Below are positions 52,198 through 61,714 of a stretch of 64,000 nucleotides of DNA, in pieces. The stretch covers positions 1 to 64,000 of the forward strand of contig NZ_BOOF01000006.1 in NCBI RefSeq assembly GCF_016863095.1, in the 5' to 3' direction. Positions within the stretch are counted from its first letter, which is position 1, and each line of letters opens with the position of its first letter. The DNA comes from Microbispora siamensis. Lineage in GTDB: Bacteria; Actinomycetota; Actinomycetes; Streptosporangiales; Streptosporangiaceae. A program made the position numbers and the translations under genes. The notes under the pieces were generated by a model, which saw nothing but the letters and a program-made list of their open reading frames with translations, did no database searches and was not told the DNA's origin.

Positions 52198-53955
52198 TCA
52201 CCTGCGCTGGGTGGCCCACTTGCGGATCATCGCGATGCGCTCGCGGACCTGCTCGGCGGTGGCCTGGGCGATGGCCGGGCCGCCGCAGGCCCGGCGCAGC
52301 TCGGCGTGGATGACGCCGTGCGGCTGGCCGGTCCGGTGGTTCCACGCGCCGACGAGGCCGTTCAGCTCCCTGCGGAGCTCGGCGAGCTGCTCGTGCGGCG
52401 CGAGGGCGGGGGCGCTGTCCTCGCTCCCCTTCTTGGTCCTGCGCTTGGCCGCCTGCTGGTCGGCCTGGCGCTTGCGCAGCAGTGAGGCCACCTGGTCGGG
52501 CTCCAACAGGCCGGGGAGGCCGATGAAGTCCTCCTCCTCAGGCGAGCCGGGCGCGGCGGCGGTGCCGAACTCGCCACCGTCGAAGAGCACCCGGTCGAAG
52601 GTGGCCGACGCCTCCAGCGTCTGGAAGGGCAGCTCGTCGCCGAGGGCGTCGGGCTGCTTCTTCTCCTGCTGGGCCTGTTCGAGGAGCATGTCGTCGAGGC
52701 CGTCCTCGTCGCGGCGGCGGCCCAGAACGTGGTCGCGCTCGGCCTCCATCTCGCCCGCGAGGCCCATCAGGACGGGCACCGAGGGCAGGAACACCGACGC
52801 GGTCTCCCCCCGCTTGCGGGCGCGGACGAAACGCCCGACCGCCTGGGCGAAGAACAGCGGGGTCGAGGTGCTCGTGGCGTAGACCCCGACGCACAGCCGG
52901 GGAATGTCGACGCCCTCGGAGACCATGCGGACCGCGACCAGCCAGCGCCGGTCGGAGGAGGCGAAGTCCTTGATCTTCTTGGACGCGCCCGGGTCGTCGG
53001 AGAGCACGACCTCGGCCCCTTCCCCGGTCACCGTGCGGATGTGCCGGGCATAGGCGCGGGCCGACTCGTGGTCGGAGGCGATGACCAGCCCGCCGGCGTC
53101 GGGAACGCCCCGCCGTACCTCGGTGAGGCGCCGGTCGGCCGCGTGGATGACCTGGCGGATCCAGTCGCCCTTCGGGTCGAGGGCGGCCCGCCACGCCTGC
53201 GAGAGCTGGTCCTTGGTCAACGGCGTGCCGAGGGTGGCGGCGATCTCGTCGCCCGCGCGCGTGCGCCACTTCATCTCCCCCGAGTACGCCAGGAAGATGA
53301 CCGGGCGGACGACGCCGTCGGCCAGGGCCGGGCCGTACCCGTAGGAGTAGTCGGAGACGCTCCGCATCGCCCCCTCGCCGTCCTCGACGTAGGTGACGAA
53401 GGGGATCGGGCTCTCGTCGGACCGGAACGGCGTGCCGGTCAGCGCCAGTCGTCTGGTCGCGGGCTCGAACGCCTCGCGGACGCCGTCGCCCCACGACTTC
53501 GCGTCGCCGGCGTGGTGGATCTCGTCGAAGATCACCAGAGTCTTGCGCGCCTCGGTGCGAGCCCGGTGCAGCGCCGGGTGCATCGCGATCTGGGCGTAGG
53601 TGACCGCGACCCCGGTGTAGTCGCGCGAGGTGGTGCCCTGGCTGTTCTTGAACTCGGGGTCGATGCTGATCCCGACGCGGGCCGCGGCGTCGGCCCACTG
53701 CCGCTTGAGGTGCTCGGTGGGGGTGACGATCGTCAACGCCCGCACGACCCCGCGGCTGAGCAGCTCGCTGGCGATCCGCAGCGCGTACGTCGTCTTGCCG
53801 GCGCCGGGGGTGGCGACGGTCAGGAAGTCGCGCGGCTCGCGGCTGAAGTAGAGGTCGAAGGCCTGCTGCTGCCATGCGCGCAGCTTCGGGGCGGTGCCCC
53901 AGGCGGCTCTGTCGGGGTAGGACGGGGAGAGGTGGGACGCGGCCGAAACGCTCAA
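52198..53955 (-). CDS. SF2 DEAD/DEAH-type helicase
   Basis: A 585-residue helicase starting at TTG (53955) behind GGGGAGG. Motifs: Q-motif-like RAWQQQAFDLYF, Walker A TPGAGKTT, Ia IVTPTEHLKRQW, II IFDEIHH (DEIH), III LTGTPFR, IV-VI LVIASDHESARAYA, VAVRMVSEGVDIPRL, QAVGRFVRARK. The C-terminus is charged (RKRQADQQAAKRRTKKGSED). It is of the type common in actinobacteria (similar to XPB-like/ type I restriction helicases in core). Substrate unknown; a role in DNA repair is reasonable. Confidence 0.9.
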   Translation of the reverse strand: MSVSAASHLSPSYPDRAAWGTAPKLRAWQQQAFDLYFSREPRDFLTVATPGAGKTTYALRIASELLSRGVVRALTIVTPTEHLKRQWADAAARVGISIDPEFKNSQGTTSRDYTGVAVTYAQIAMHPALHRARTEARKTLVIFDEIHHAGDAKSWGDGVREAFEPATRRLALTGTPFRSDESPIPFVTYVEDGEGAMRSVSDYSYGYGPALADGVVRPVIFLAYSGEMKWRTRAGDEIAATLGTPLTKDQLSQAWRAALDPKGDWIRQVIHAADRRLTEVRRGVPDAGGLVIASDHESARAYARHIRTVTGEGAEVVLSDDPGASKKIKDFASSDRRWLVAVRMVSEGVDIPRLCVGVYATSTSTPLFFAQAVGRFVRARKRGETASVFLPSVPVLMGLAGEMEAERDHVLGRRRDEDGLDDMLLEQAQQEKKQPDALGDELPFQTLEASATFDRVLFDGGEFGTAAAPGSPEEEDFIGLPGLLEPDQVASLLRKRQADQQAAKRRTKKGSEDSAPALAPHEQLAELRRELNGLVGAWNHRTGQPHGVIHAELRRACGGPAIAQATAEQVRERIAMIRKWATQRR

Positions 53956-54362
53956 CGACGCCTCCCCGAACTCATCGGAACACTGGTGTCTCTATCGGTT
54001 CGCTCCCTCACAGTGGATTCAGACTAGCCCGCCGGACCGACAAGACGCGCCGCCCACACGCAGGGTGGTCCGAAATAGCCTGGTGTGGCAATCCCCACAG
54101 CCTCAGGAACCGGGCGTGGCGTCGCGGTGCGATCCACCCCCGCGATCCGCCCTGCCGTCGCGGCGGGCGGCGGGATCGGGACCCCGGGCCGCGCCGATGC
54201 GACCGGGACCAGGAACCAGGGTGGACGCGACGGCGAAGCGCGCCCCGAGACCCGCGCAGCGGCACGAGCCCCGCTCAGAAACGGCCGGGGCGGGTGACCC
54301 GCGGAGCCCTTCGGCGTCCACGGGGCCCCGCCCCGGAATCGGTCAGTTCGCCGCGCGCACCG
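53956..54362. other. 407-base gap between helicase and secreted protein
   Basis: No supportable ORF. The helicase promoter would be at its left end. Near the right end, CCGGGGCGGG (54285-54294) pairs with CCCGCCCCGG (54327-54336), likely the terminator of the minus-strand gene 54363-54962. The remainder is GC-rich with nothing recognised. Confidence 0.4.
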
Positions 54363-54962
54363 TCACAGACGTGTCGGGGCGCTGCAACGGCTGCTGGTCA
54401 GCGGAAGGGCGGAGGTACCGCTCGTGGTGGAGACGTTGCAGTCGGAGAAGAGGATGGCGCCGTCCGCCCTCCGCACCGTGACCCTGACCCGCCCCACGGG
54501 AATCCCGCTGCTGGTGAGGCTGGTCAGAGCGCCACCGCCGGGGACGACCGACAGAGCGGTGCTCGGCGAGGCCGCCAGGGTGATGTCGTACAGGTACCCG
54601 CCGAACACCGGCGTGAGGTCGGCCCAGCCCGTGCCGTCGTTCACGAACACGCGACCCCTGCGCGCCGACCCGGTGAAGGTCGTCGAGGCCGTCGGAGTGA
54701 CGCCGGCCGCCGCGACCGTGAACGCGGTGACGATGTTCGCGCTGTCGAGGCGCGGGTAGGGAATGAACTTGTCCTTGTCCTTGTCGCCGACCGGGTTCGT
54801 CGCCGCCTGTGCGGCGGGGGCGGCCTTCGTCGTGGTGGCATTCGCCGCGATCGAGCCCGACAGCCCAACCGCCGCGCAGGTCACCGCCGCCGCGGCGGAC
54901 CACATCAGCAGGCGACCGGCGCCACGCGAACCAGAGGCCGAGCTGCTCCTACGAGAAATCAA
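54363..54962 (-). CDS. Secreted hypothetical protein
   Basis: About 199 residues, with a signal peptide (RLLMWSAAAAVTCAAVGLSGSIAANA, cleavage near residue ~40) and a strand-rich mature domain (VFGGYLYDITLAASPSTALSV; VGRVRVTVRRADGAILFSDCN). Two Cys near the end may pair. TTG at 54962 with GGGGGG upstream gives this start; a GTG at 55004 is in frame. No family recognised. Confidence 0.6.
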   Translation of the reverse strand: MISRRSSSASGSRGAGRLLMWSAAAAVTCAAVGLSGSIAANATTTKAAPAAQAATNPVGDKDKDKFIPYPRLDSANIVTAFTVAAAGVTPTASTTFTGSARRGRVFVNDGTGWADLTPVFGGYLYDITLAASPSTALSVVPGGGALTSLTSSGIPVGRVRVTVRRADGAILFSDCNVSTTSGTSALPLTSSRCSAPTRL

Positions 54963-55344
54963 TTTGATTTCCCCCCATGGTGAGAATTGGTCTTTCCGGG
55001 TCACCGCGTTTTCGTGCGATGCGACACCGAAGATACCTGGCCGGTGAAACGCGGGCAGTGAGCCACTTATTGGATATCGGCAAACAGATGTTACGCCTAC
55101 CTCAAAGCCGCTCCGGCGACACCGCTATCTCCATTTATTGCACAGGAAGACGCCGGAGTGCCGATCAACGCGCTTATATGGATATTCAACCGGACAACCA
55201 AGGCAAAGAGCTGCGCAGATAAGTCGGCCGGTTTCCCGATTCAACGGCTATGCCCGAGTAATCGCCCGTACGGAGCGAGAGACGGCTATTTCCGGATTCG
55301 AGCGACGGGCCGCCGTACGAGCGCGTGCCGGTTCGACGGCGGGC
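54963..55344. other. Gene-free AT-richer region upstream of the secreted gene
   Basis: About 380 bases of lower GC than the flanks. Long leaders of this kind usually carry promoter and regulatory RNA for an expressed secreted protein. I find no clear hexamers, riboswitch or tRNA. Confidence 0.4.
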
Positions 55345-56235
55345 TCAGCGGGCTCCCCACATCAGGCCCTCGATCTCGGCGCGCGACTGGGGACTGTCGG
55401 GATGGGCCAGCCCGAGCAGGACCGTGCTGCCGCCGTCCGGCCGGGTCAGCAGGGTCACCCGCATGAAGGCGGGCTCGTTCACCACGTCGGTGTACTCGGC
55501 CCGTACGGCCCGCGTGTGTCCCGGCCGCCCGCCGACGGTCACCGCGCGGTCGTCCAGCACCTCGACCTTGTCGCCGTGCAGCAGCAACTGCGTGTAGAGA
55601 TCGCTTAGGTCGATGACGGCCGACCGCAGGTTGGGCGGGTCCACCCGGTCGCCGGGCCGGGCCATGACGGTGGCGCTGTCCCCGCGCGCGGCGACGGAGG
55701 TGAAGCCGGTCACGGGCGCGACGACGCCCTCCCGCCACTGCGGCGGCAACGTATAGGCGACGCCGGCGATCTGGTCGTGGATCACCGTGGGAGGCGCACT
55801 CTCGGCGCGATGCAGCACCGTGACCACCACCGCGCCGATGACGGCCGCCGAGCAGACCAGCGCGAGCCCGCCGACGAGAAGGCGCCGCAGCCACCGCGGC
55901 ATCGGGCGGGGAGGCGTCTCGGGCGCGCGGTAGCGGCGGGCCGAGGGGGGCAGGTCGTCCTCGGGCTCCGGGGACTCCAGGCCCAGGGACGGCCAGACCG
56001 GGCGGTCGGCCTGGCTCCGTTCCGAGACCGGCGCGCCGTACAGGCCGGTGAGGCTCTCCTCCGGGTTCCGGTCCGGCTCCCGGTACGGTCGTGAGGGCCA
56101 CTGGGGGGACGCGGGCGGTGTGGACGGCCGCGGCGACCCGCCTAGGGCGCCGTACGGGCGAGTGGGGCCCTGCGTGGACGGCGCGGACTCGTCCTCGGCA
56201 GGGGGCCAGACCCGGCGGGTCCACTGGTCATCCAC
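55345..56235 (-). CDS. Anchored protein with Pro-rich cytoplasmic region
   Basis: A 296-residue protein: ~110 residues of Pro/Arg/Ser-rich cytoplasmic sequence, one membrane segment (LLVGGLALVCSAAVIGAVVVTVL) and an extracellular domain of ~150 residues (PTVIHDQIAGVAYTLPPQW; LLHGDKVEVLDDRAVTVGGRPGHTRAV) that may be a ligand-binding domain. GTG at 56235 with GGGGAGG. Function unknown. Confidence 0.65.
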   Translation of the reverse strand: MDDQWTRRVWPPAEDESAPSTQGPTRPYGALGGSPRPSTPPASPQWPSRPYREPDRNPEESLTGLYGAPVSERSQADRPVWPSLGLESPEPEDDLPPSARRYRAPETPPRPMPRWLRRLLVGGLALVCSAAVIGAVVVTVLHRAESAPPTVIHDQIAGVAYTLPPQWREGVVAPVTGFTSVAARGDSATVMARPGDRVDPPNLRSAVIDLSDLYTQLLLHGDKVEVLDDRAVTVGGRPGHTRAVRAEYTDVVNEPAFMRVTLLTRPDGGSTVLLGLAHPDSPQSRAEIEGLMWGAR

Positions 56236-56386
56236 AAAGCCTCCCCGGGCGGCCTGGCCGGGCGCGTGGGACGGAACCGGCGAGCGACTCGGCGCTCAGG
56301 GCCGGGCGCGGGGCTTCGTGACCATGAACGCTGCTGTGGAGTTACTCACACCCGCGCCGCGACGTCAACGGCTCCGGCCCGATTCG

Positions 56387-57688
56387 TCATCGCCCTGTTC
56401 CTCCTGGCGATTCCTCCCCGCCCTGTATGTGGTCGACCGGGCCCTCACGGCCTTGTGCGGCGAGGCTCGGCACAGGGCTGACCGTGATGCCGTCCGGGGT
56501 GCTGTCCGTGCCGTCCGCAGCGTCCGCGGCGGCCCCCTGGAGCCCCGCGGCGGCCTTCTGCAGCCCGGCGTCGGTTCCCTCCGGTGCCGGACGGCGATAG
56601 GCGTCCCACATCTGGTGGACGCGCACGCCCTGGCCCGCGGTGAACTCGCGCATGCAGCGGTCCTGGGCGTAGTCCATGAAGTTGTGGACAGGGTCGCCGC
56701 CCGTGGCGGGGCAGGTGTCCTTCTTCGAAGGGCAGCCGTTCGTCGGGTAGGCCTCGGCGGGGGTGTCGTCCACCGAGTCGCCCGGGGCCTTGCAGCCGTT
56801 CTCGAACGTGTGCAGCAGGCCCAGCCAGTGGCCGATCTCGTGCACCGCGGTGAAGCCTCTGGCGAAGTCGCGCAGCGGGCCGCCGGGGACGCTCCGCCAG
56901 TCGATCACCACGCCGTCCAGCACGGGCTCGTCGTCGTACCAGTACGGGTAGGTGGAGTAGCCGAGCACGAGCCGGCTCAGCTGCGCGATGTACAGATTGA
57001 GCGTCTCGGGACCCCCGACCCGCAGCTTCTTCTTCATCGGCTCCTCGTAGCCGAGGGGGTCGCGGAACCAGTTCCGGTTGTCGGTGTGGGTGATGCCCTT
57101 GAGCTCGAAGCGCACGCCGGTGTCGGCTCCGCCGTACCCGCCGGAGTAGGCGGTGTTCAGCACGGCGATCTGCCGGGAGACGGCGGCGTCGGGCAGGCCG
57201 AGCGCACGGTCCCTGATGATGTGCACCCACACCGGGACCGTGATCCGCTCGACGGCCCTGGGAACGCTCCGCCGGCCGTTCGCGGCACTCCCCGGCCGCG
57301 CTGTGTCTCCGGGCTGCGCGGTGTCCCCTGGCTGCGCAGTGTTCCCGGGCTGCACGGTGTCCCCTGGCTGCGCGGTGTTTCCCGGCTGTGCCGTGTCTCC
57401 GGGCTCTGCCGTGCCGAGCCTGCGAGCCAGGTCGGCCGACATCCGGGCGACCTCGTCCGGCCCCGGCTCACGCGGCTCCAGGGCGTGCGTGAGGCTGCCC
57501 ACGCCGTGCCGGCGCTGCGGAACGGCATGGCGGGTGAGGCAGGCGTCCGGGCGCGAGGCCGGCGATCCGCGCAGACCGGCGCCGGTGTGACCACCGGCCG
57601 ACCGGGAGGCGGCGGACGCCGGGGCGGCGCAGGCGCCGCCCAGCGCGTAAAGGCATGCAAGGAAGACGGCGATGGGTCGCCGAACCAT
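56387..57688 (-). CDS. Secreted zinc metalloprotease (M43, pappalysin-like)
   Basis: A 433-residue protein with a signal peptide (FLACLYALGGACAAPASA), a low-complexity repeat of about 6-residue units (QPGDTA/QPGNTA, residues ~97-132, coded by tandem DNA repeats around 57295-57400), and a catalytic domain with the metzincin motif AVHEIGHWLGLLH (His283, Glu284, His287, His293) and later CPxxGxDPxHNFMDYAQDRC, in which Met is the Met-turn. Six Cys after the motif likely make disulfides. It would cleave extracellular proteins. ATG at 57688. Confidence 0.9.
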   Translation of the reverse strand: MVRRPIAVFLACLYALGGACAAPASAASRSAGGHTGAGLRGSPASRPDACLTRHAVPQRRHGVGSLTHALEPREPGPDEVARMSADLARRLGTAEPGDTAQPGNTAQPGDTVQPGNTAQPGDTAQPGDTARPGSAANGRRSVPRAVERITVPVWVHIIRDRALGLPDAAVSRQIAVLNTAYSGGYGGADTGVRFELKGITHTDNRNWFRDPLGYEEPMKKKLRVGGPETLNLYIAQLSRLVLGYSTYPYWYDDEPVLDGVVIDWRSVPGGPLRDFARGFTAVHEIGHWLGLLHTFENGCKAPGDSVDDTPAEAYPTNGCPSKKDTCPATGGDPVHNFMDYAQDRCMREFTAGQGVRVHQMWDAYRRPAPEGTDAGLQKAAAGLQGAAADAADGTDSTPDGITVSPVPSLAAQGREGPVDHIQGGEESPGGTGR

Positions 57689-57759
57689 TCGTTCCCCCGA
57701 TACGGCTGGTCAGAAGGCTGACCCTAGCCGCCGGGGAGGCGATGATCCGGTATCGACAC

Positions 57760-58011
57760 TCACTCGCCGGACGGTTCGCCCTTGGGCAACCCCTCGTAGA
57801 TCTCCTTGCACTCCGGGCAGACCGGGTACTTCTTCGGGTCGCGGCTGGGCACCCAGACCTTGCCGCACAGGGCCCGCACCGGCGCGCCGGTCACGTAGCT
57901 CTCAGTGATCTTGTTCTTGTCGGCGAAGTGCGAGAAGCGCTCGTGGTCACCGTCGCCGTGCGAGAGCCGGGGTGTTACGTCGCTCTCGGGAAGAATCTTC
58001 GTGCCGCTCAC
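57760..58011 (-). CDS. DUF3039 protein
   Basis: An 83-residue protein of the DUF3039 family, conserved in actinobacteria: DHERFSHFADKNKITESYVTGAPVRALCGKVWVPSRDPKKYPVCPECKEIYEGLP. Cys at ALCGK and CPEC suggest a zinc site. GTG at 58011 is the best start; TTG at 58020 is an alternative. Stand-alone, function unknown. Confidence 0.85.
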   Translation of the reverse strand: MSGTKILPESDVTPRLSHGDGDHERFSHFADKNKITESYVTGAPVRALCGKVWVPSRDPKKYPVCPECKEIYEGLPKGEPSGE

Positions 58012-58106
58012 GGATACCAAGTCTACTGAGCGACGAGGCGGCCCCGGCCCGGACGCGCGTACGGCCCCCGCCGGGGTGGCGGGGGCCGTACGGCGGGGAC
58101 CGGACG

Positions 58107-59669
58107 TCAGCCCATGTGGACCGGGGCGCCCTCGGTCTTGCGGCCGGCCCTGACGAACAGGGCCAGGGCCGCCGCGACCAGGGCGACCGCCGTGCTCACG
58201 ACGAAGCCGAGGTGCAGGCCGTCCATGAAGGACAGGTGCGACGCGTTCGCCAGCGCCTGGGCCGCGGGGCCGGTCCCGGGCGGGGCGGCGCCGACCGACG
58301 CGGCGCTCTTCAGGAGCTCCATCTGGTTGGGCGGGATGGCGGCCGCGGCCGGGCCGAGGTATCCGGGCAGCACGTCGGCCACCTTGGCGGACACGATCGC
58401 GCCGAGGATGGCGGTGCCGAGCGCGCCGCCCACCTGCATCGCGGAGTTCTGCACACCGCCCGCGACACCGCTGAGCTCCTCCGGCGCGTTGCCCACGATG
58501 ATCTCCGTGGCGCCGACGAACACCGGCGACAGGCCGAACGCGAGCAGCACGAACGGGATCGCCGTGTCGGCGAAGGCCGCATCGACGCTGAGCCGCGACA
58601 TGAGGAACATCGCGAAGGCGCTGATCACCATGCCGCCCGCGATGGTGATCTTCGGGCCGAGCTTGCCGATGAGGATGCCCGCGACGGGCGAGGCGACGAT
58701 CATGCCGGCGCTCATGGGCAGCATCCGCAGGCCGGAGTCGAGCGGCGTGAGCCCGTGCACGCCCTGGAAGAAGAACGTGAGGAAGAACATCGCGCCGAAC
58801 ATCGCGAACGACATGAGGACCATGAGGACGGTCCCGATCGAGACCGAGGCGTTGCGGAACAGGCTCAGCGGCAGCAGCGGCTCGCGCGCCTTCGACTGCC
58901 AGAACAGGAACACGGCCCCGATCACCACGACGGCGGCGAGGAAGCCGAGCGTCTTGCCGTCGCCCCAGCCCCACTCGGGAGCCTTGATGATGGCCCACAC
59001 CAGCGAGAACATCGCGCCGGACAGCAGCACCACGCCGAGCCAGTCGACCCGGGACAGCGTCTGGGCCCTGCTCTCCCGCAGCGCCCACAGCCCGAACGCC
59101 AGCGCCACCACGCCGACCGGCACGTTGATGAAGAACACCGACTGCCAGCTCACGTTCTCCACCAGGAGGCCGCCGACGATCGGGCCGGCCGCGCTCGACA
59201 GGCCGATGATCGCACCCCACGCGCCCATGGCCATGTTCAGCTTCTCACCGGGGAACGCCGACCGGAGCAACGCGAGCGCGGCGGGCTGGAGCAGCGCGCC
59301 GAACAGGCCCTGCAGCACCCGCAGCGCGACCAGCACGCCGATCGAGGACGACAGGCCGATGGCGAGCGAGGTCAGCGCGAAGCCCGCGACGCCGATCAAG
59401 AAGACGCGCTTGTGCCCGAACAGGTCGCCCAGCTTGCCGGCGGTGATCAGGAAGACCGCCAGCGCGAGCAGGTAACCGCTGGTCACCCACTGCAGGTCCG
59501 CCAGCGACGCCTTGAGTTCGACCTGGATGACCGGGTTCGCGATCGCCACGACCGTGCCGTCGAGCATGACCATGATCACGCCGAGCGAAACGGCGAGCAG
59601 CGTGAGCCATGGATGCCCCTGGCCTCGTCCTGGAGGCGCGTCGGCGTCCACCGATACGGCTTGAGTCAT
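58107..59669 (-). CDS. DHA2-family multidrug efflux MFS transporter
   Basis: A 520-residue transporter with 14 membrane segments (EmrB/QacA type). The first segments carry LDGTVVAIANPVI and the motif A loop GKLGDLFGHKRVF, followed by GPIVGGLLVENVSWQSVFFINVPVG (motif C). It exports hydrophobic cations or drugs by proton antiport. ATG at 59669 follows AGGGGGA. It is divergent from a TetR regulator whose operator lies in its promoter. Confidence 0.93.
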   Translation of the reverse strand: MTQAVSVDADAPPGRGQGHPWLTLLAVSLGVIMVMLDGTVVAIANPVIQVELKASLADLQWVTSGYLLALAVFLITAGKLGDLFGHKRVFLIGVAGFALTSLAIGLSSSIGVLVALRVLQGLFGALLQPAALALLRSAFPGEKLNMAMGAWGAIIGLSSAAGPIVGGLLVENVSWQSVFFINVPVGVVALAFGLWALRESRAQTLSRVDWLGVVLLSGAMFSLVWAIIKAPEWGWGDGKTLGFLAAVVVIGAVFLFWQSKAREPLLPLSLFRNASVSIGTVLMVLMSFAMFGAMFFLTFFFQGVHGLTPLDSGLRMLPMSAGMIVASPVAGILIGKLGPKITIAGGMVISAFAMFLMSRLSVDAAFADTAIPFVLLAFGLSPVFVGATEIIVGNAPEELSGVAGGVQNSAMQVGGALGTAILGAIVSAKVADVLPGYLGPAAAAIPPNQMELLKSAASVGAAPPGTGPAAQALANASHLSFMDGLHLGFVVSTAVALVAAALALFVRAGRKTEGAPVHMG

Positions 59670-59707
59670 GGAGATTCCCCCTTAGCACCACTGTGTCGAC
59701 GGGCAGT

Positions 59708-59736
59708 AATTTATGTCAGTCGATGACAGATGACAA
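59708..59736 (-). promoter_or_regulatory. Efflux gene promoter with TetR operator in the spacer
   Basis: For the minus strand: -35 TTGTCA (59731-59736), a 17-base spacer, then -10 TAAATT (59708-59713), 39 bases from the ATG. The spacer contains the inverted repeat TGTCA-n5-TGACA (59714-59728) so binding would block RNA polymerase directly. A second TGACA lies at the -35. A weaker promoter for the TetR gene (ATGACA...TACGGT) overlaps on the other strand. Confidence 0.7.
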
Positions 59737-59804
59737 ATCCTTTTATCCGACATACGGTGACAACTGAGAGTTTGTGAACCGGCAGTTTCGAGGAGGTGAC
59801 CGCC

Positions 59805-60446
59805 GTGGGTCTACGCGAACGCAAGAAGCAGCGGACGCGGGACGCCCTGATCGACGCGGCCCTCGACCTCTTCCTCACCAGGGGCTACGAGGCGACGACC
59901 GTCGACCAGATCGCCGCCGAGGTGGAGGTCTCGCCCAGGACCTTCTTCCGGTACTTCGCTTCCAAGGAGGACGTGGCGCTCTCGCTGACCGCCGACGAGC
60001 AGCGGATGCTCCTCGCGGAGCTGGCCGCACGCCCCGAGTCGGAGTCGCCGTTCACGGCGCTGTGCCAGGCGATGCGCTCGTTACTGCAGATCCTACGAGA
60101 GGCGGACGAGACGGAGGCAGGCAGGTACCTGCGTTGCCAGAAGGTCGTGCACTCCACGCCCGCCCTGCTCGCCGGGACCATGCGGCTGGTCAAGGAGAAC
60201 GAGCGCAGGCTGGTCGCCGAGGTGGCCCGCAGGCTCGGAGCGGACCCGTGCGACCTGCAGCCGCAGTTCATCGTGGCCGTCTTCGTCAGCGTGGCCCTCG
60301 CCTGCTTCGACGAGCGCACGCAGGACCCCGCCGTACTGGCACGGCGGCTGGAGGACCTGCTCGCGCTGGCCGAGCGTTCCCTGTGTCCCGGCTGGGACCT
60401 GCCCGTACGCTCGGAAGCGGCGGAGCCCGCCTCAGCCCCGGGCTGA
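59805..60446 (+). CDS. TetR-family repressor (probable regulator of the efflux gene)
   Basis: A 213-residue regulator with the TetR HTH (ALIDAALDLFLTRGYEATTVDQIAAEVEVSPRTFFRYFASKEDV) and a ligand domain. GTG at 59805, behind GAGGAGG, is preferred over the GTG at 59796. It contains a TTA codon (60081-60083, codon 93), rare in this genome and suggestive of late or bldA-type control. The adjacent operator supports control of the divergent exporter. Confidence 0.93.
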   Translation: MGLRERKKQRTRDALIDAALDLFLTRGYEATTVDQIAAEVEVSPRTFFRYFASKEDVALSLTADEQRMLLAELAARPESESPFTALCQAMRSLLQILREADETEAGRYLRCQKVVHSTPALLAGTMRLVKENERRLVAEVARRLGADPCDLQPQFIVAVFVSVALACFDERTQDPAVLARRLEDLLALAERSLCPGWDLPVRSEAAEPASAPG

Positions 60447-60461
60447 CGCCGCGGCGCGTCC

Positions 60462-61454
60462 TCACATGAGCACGACGCACCCGCGCTCGCGCAGCGGGCG
60501 GACGCAGGCGGGGACCTCGTCGAACTTGATCCAGCGCAGGTCGAGCTTCTCCAGCCGCGGCAGCTCCGCCAGCCCGCCGGGCAGCCCGGTGAGACGGGTC
60601 GCCCGCAGGTCGAGGTGGGTCAGCTCGGTCAGCCGTACGACGGAGCCGGGCAGCCGTTCCAGGGGGTTGTCGCGCAGGTCCAGGTGACGCAGCGCGCGCA
60701 GCCCTCCGATCGCCTCGGGCAGCGCGGCGAGCCGGTTGTTCCTGAGGTGCAGCTCACGCAGCCCGGCCAGGCGGCCGATGGTCTCCGGCAGCGTGGTCAG
60801 CCGGTTGTCGTGGACGCGCAACTCGTGCAGGCCGGTCATGCCGCCGATGGCCTCGGGCAGCGCGGCCAGCCGGTTCTCCGCCAGGTTGAGGTAGCCGAGC
60901 CGGTCGAGCCGTCCCAGCGAGGCGGGCACCGACGTGAACCCGTTGTCGCTCAGGTAGAGGTAGTCGGTGAGGCAGGGCAGGTCGCCGATCTCCGCCGGCA
61001 CCTCGCGCAGCCGGTTGTGCCCCAGGTCGAGCATGCGCAGCTGGCGGAGGCGGCCGAGGCCGGGGGGAAGGTCCGCGATCTCGTTCTCGGCCAGGTTGAG
61101 CGACCGCAGCCGGCTCAGCCGCCACAGCGCGTCCGGCACCGCGGTCAGCGCGTTGCGCCCCGCGCTCAGGTGTTCGAGCGAGGCGAGACGGCCCAGCTCG
61201 GGCGGGAGGGCCGTGATCCGGTTGCCGTAGAACAGCAGGACCCGCAGCCGCTCCAGGCGCCCGATCCAGCCGGGCAACGTCGTGAGCGCGTTGCCGTCGA
61301 GGTCGATGTGGTGCAGCGTCGCCATGTCGCGCACGGCGACGGGCAGCGACGGCAGCCCGGCATCGGGCGCCACCAGGGCGACGGGCACACCGCCGGCGAA
61401 CCGTACGGCGCCCGGAGGCGCCCAGCCGGGTTCCGGCACGCCGAGATCGGGCAT
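60462..61454 (-). CDS. Leucine-rich-repeat protein
   Basis: A 330-residue protein with about 11 LRRs of the plant/bacterial IRL type, 23 residues each (LxxLxLxxNxLxxLPxxIGxLxx), from residue ~45 to the end (e.g. LRSLNLAENEIADLPPGLGRL). There is no signal peptide or membrane segment, so it stays cytoplasmic. It has no kinase or enzyme domain. Such LRR proteins bind other proteins. ATG at 61454; GTG at 61472 possible. Convergent with TetR, only 15 bases apart. Confidence 0.85.
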   Translation of the reverse strand: MPDLGVPEPGWAPPGAVRFAGGVPVALVAPDAGLPSLPVAVRDMATLHHIDLDGNALTTLPGWIGRLERLRVLLFYGNRITALPPELGRLASLEHLSAGRNALTAVPDALWRLSRLRSLNLAENEIADLPPGLGRLRQLRMLDLGHNRLREVPAEIGDLPCLTDYLYLSDNGFTSVPASLGRLDRLGYLNLAENRLAALPEAIGGMTGLHELRVHDNRLTTLPETIGRLAGLRELHLRNNRLAALPEAIGGLRALRHLDLRDNPLERLPGSVVRLTELTHLDLRATRLTGLPGGLAELPRLEKLDLRWIKFDEVPACVRPLRERGCVVLM

Positions 61455-61714
61455 GGCAGCCGACTCTACAGACGCCCTCCGCACCCCCGCGCACCGGCCG
61501 ACCGGTGAACGTTTCATCGGAATGCGGCGGCCCAGGTGAGGGCCCGCGGCGGGAGATCGCGCTGGTCCGGTGGCACACCATGCCGAACCGGTTCAGTGCG
61601 GTGCCGCCCTACCGACGGCGACGCGAGAGCCGTCTCCTGTACGGCCCCGGCTCCCCCTGCCTATGGTGCGTCCGGCGCTTCCATCGGTGCCGATCCCCCC
61701 ACCCGAGGTACAGA

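Noticed and set aside
54085..54297. Small plus-strand frame between helicase and secreted gene
   Set aside because: Gly/Arg/Ala shadow without ribosome site or conservation.
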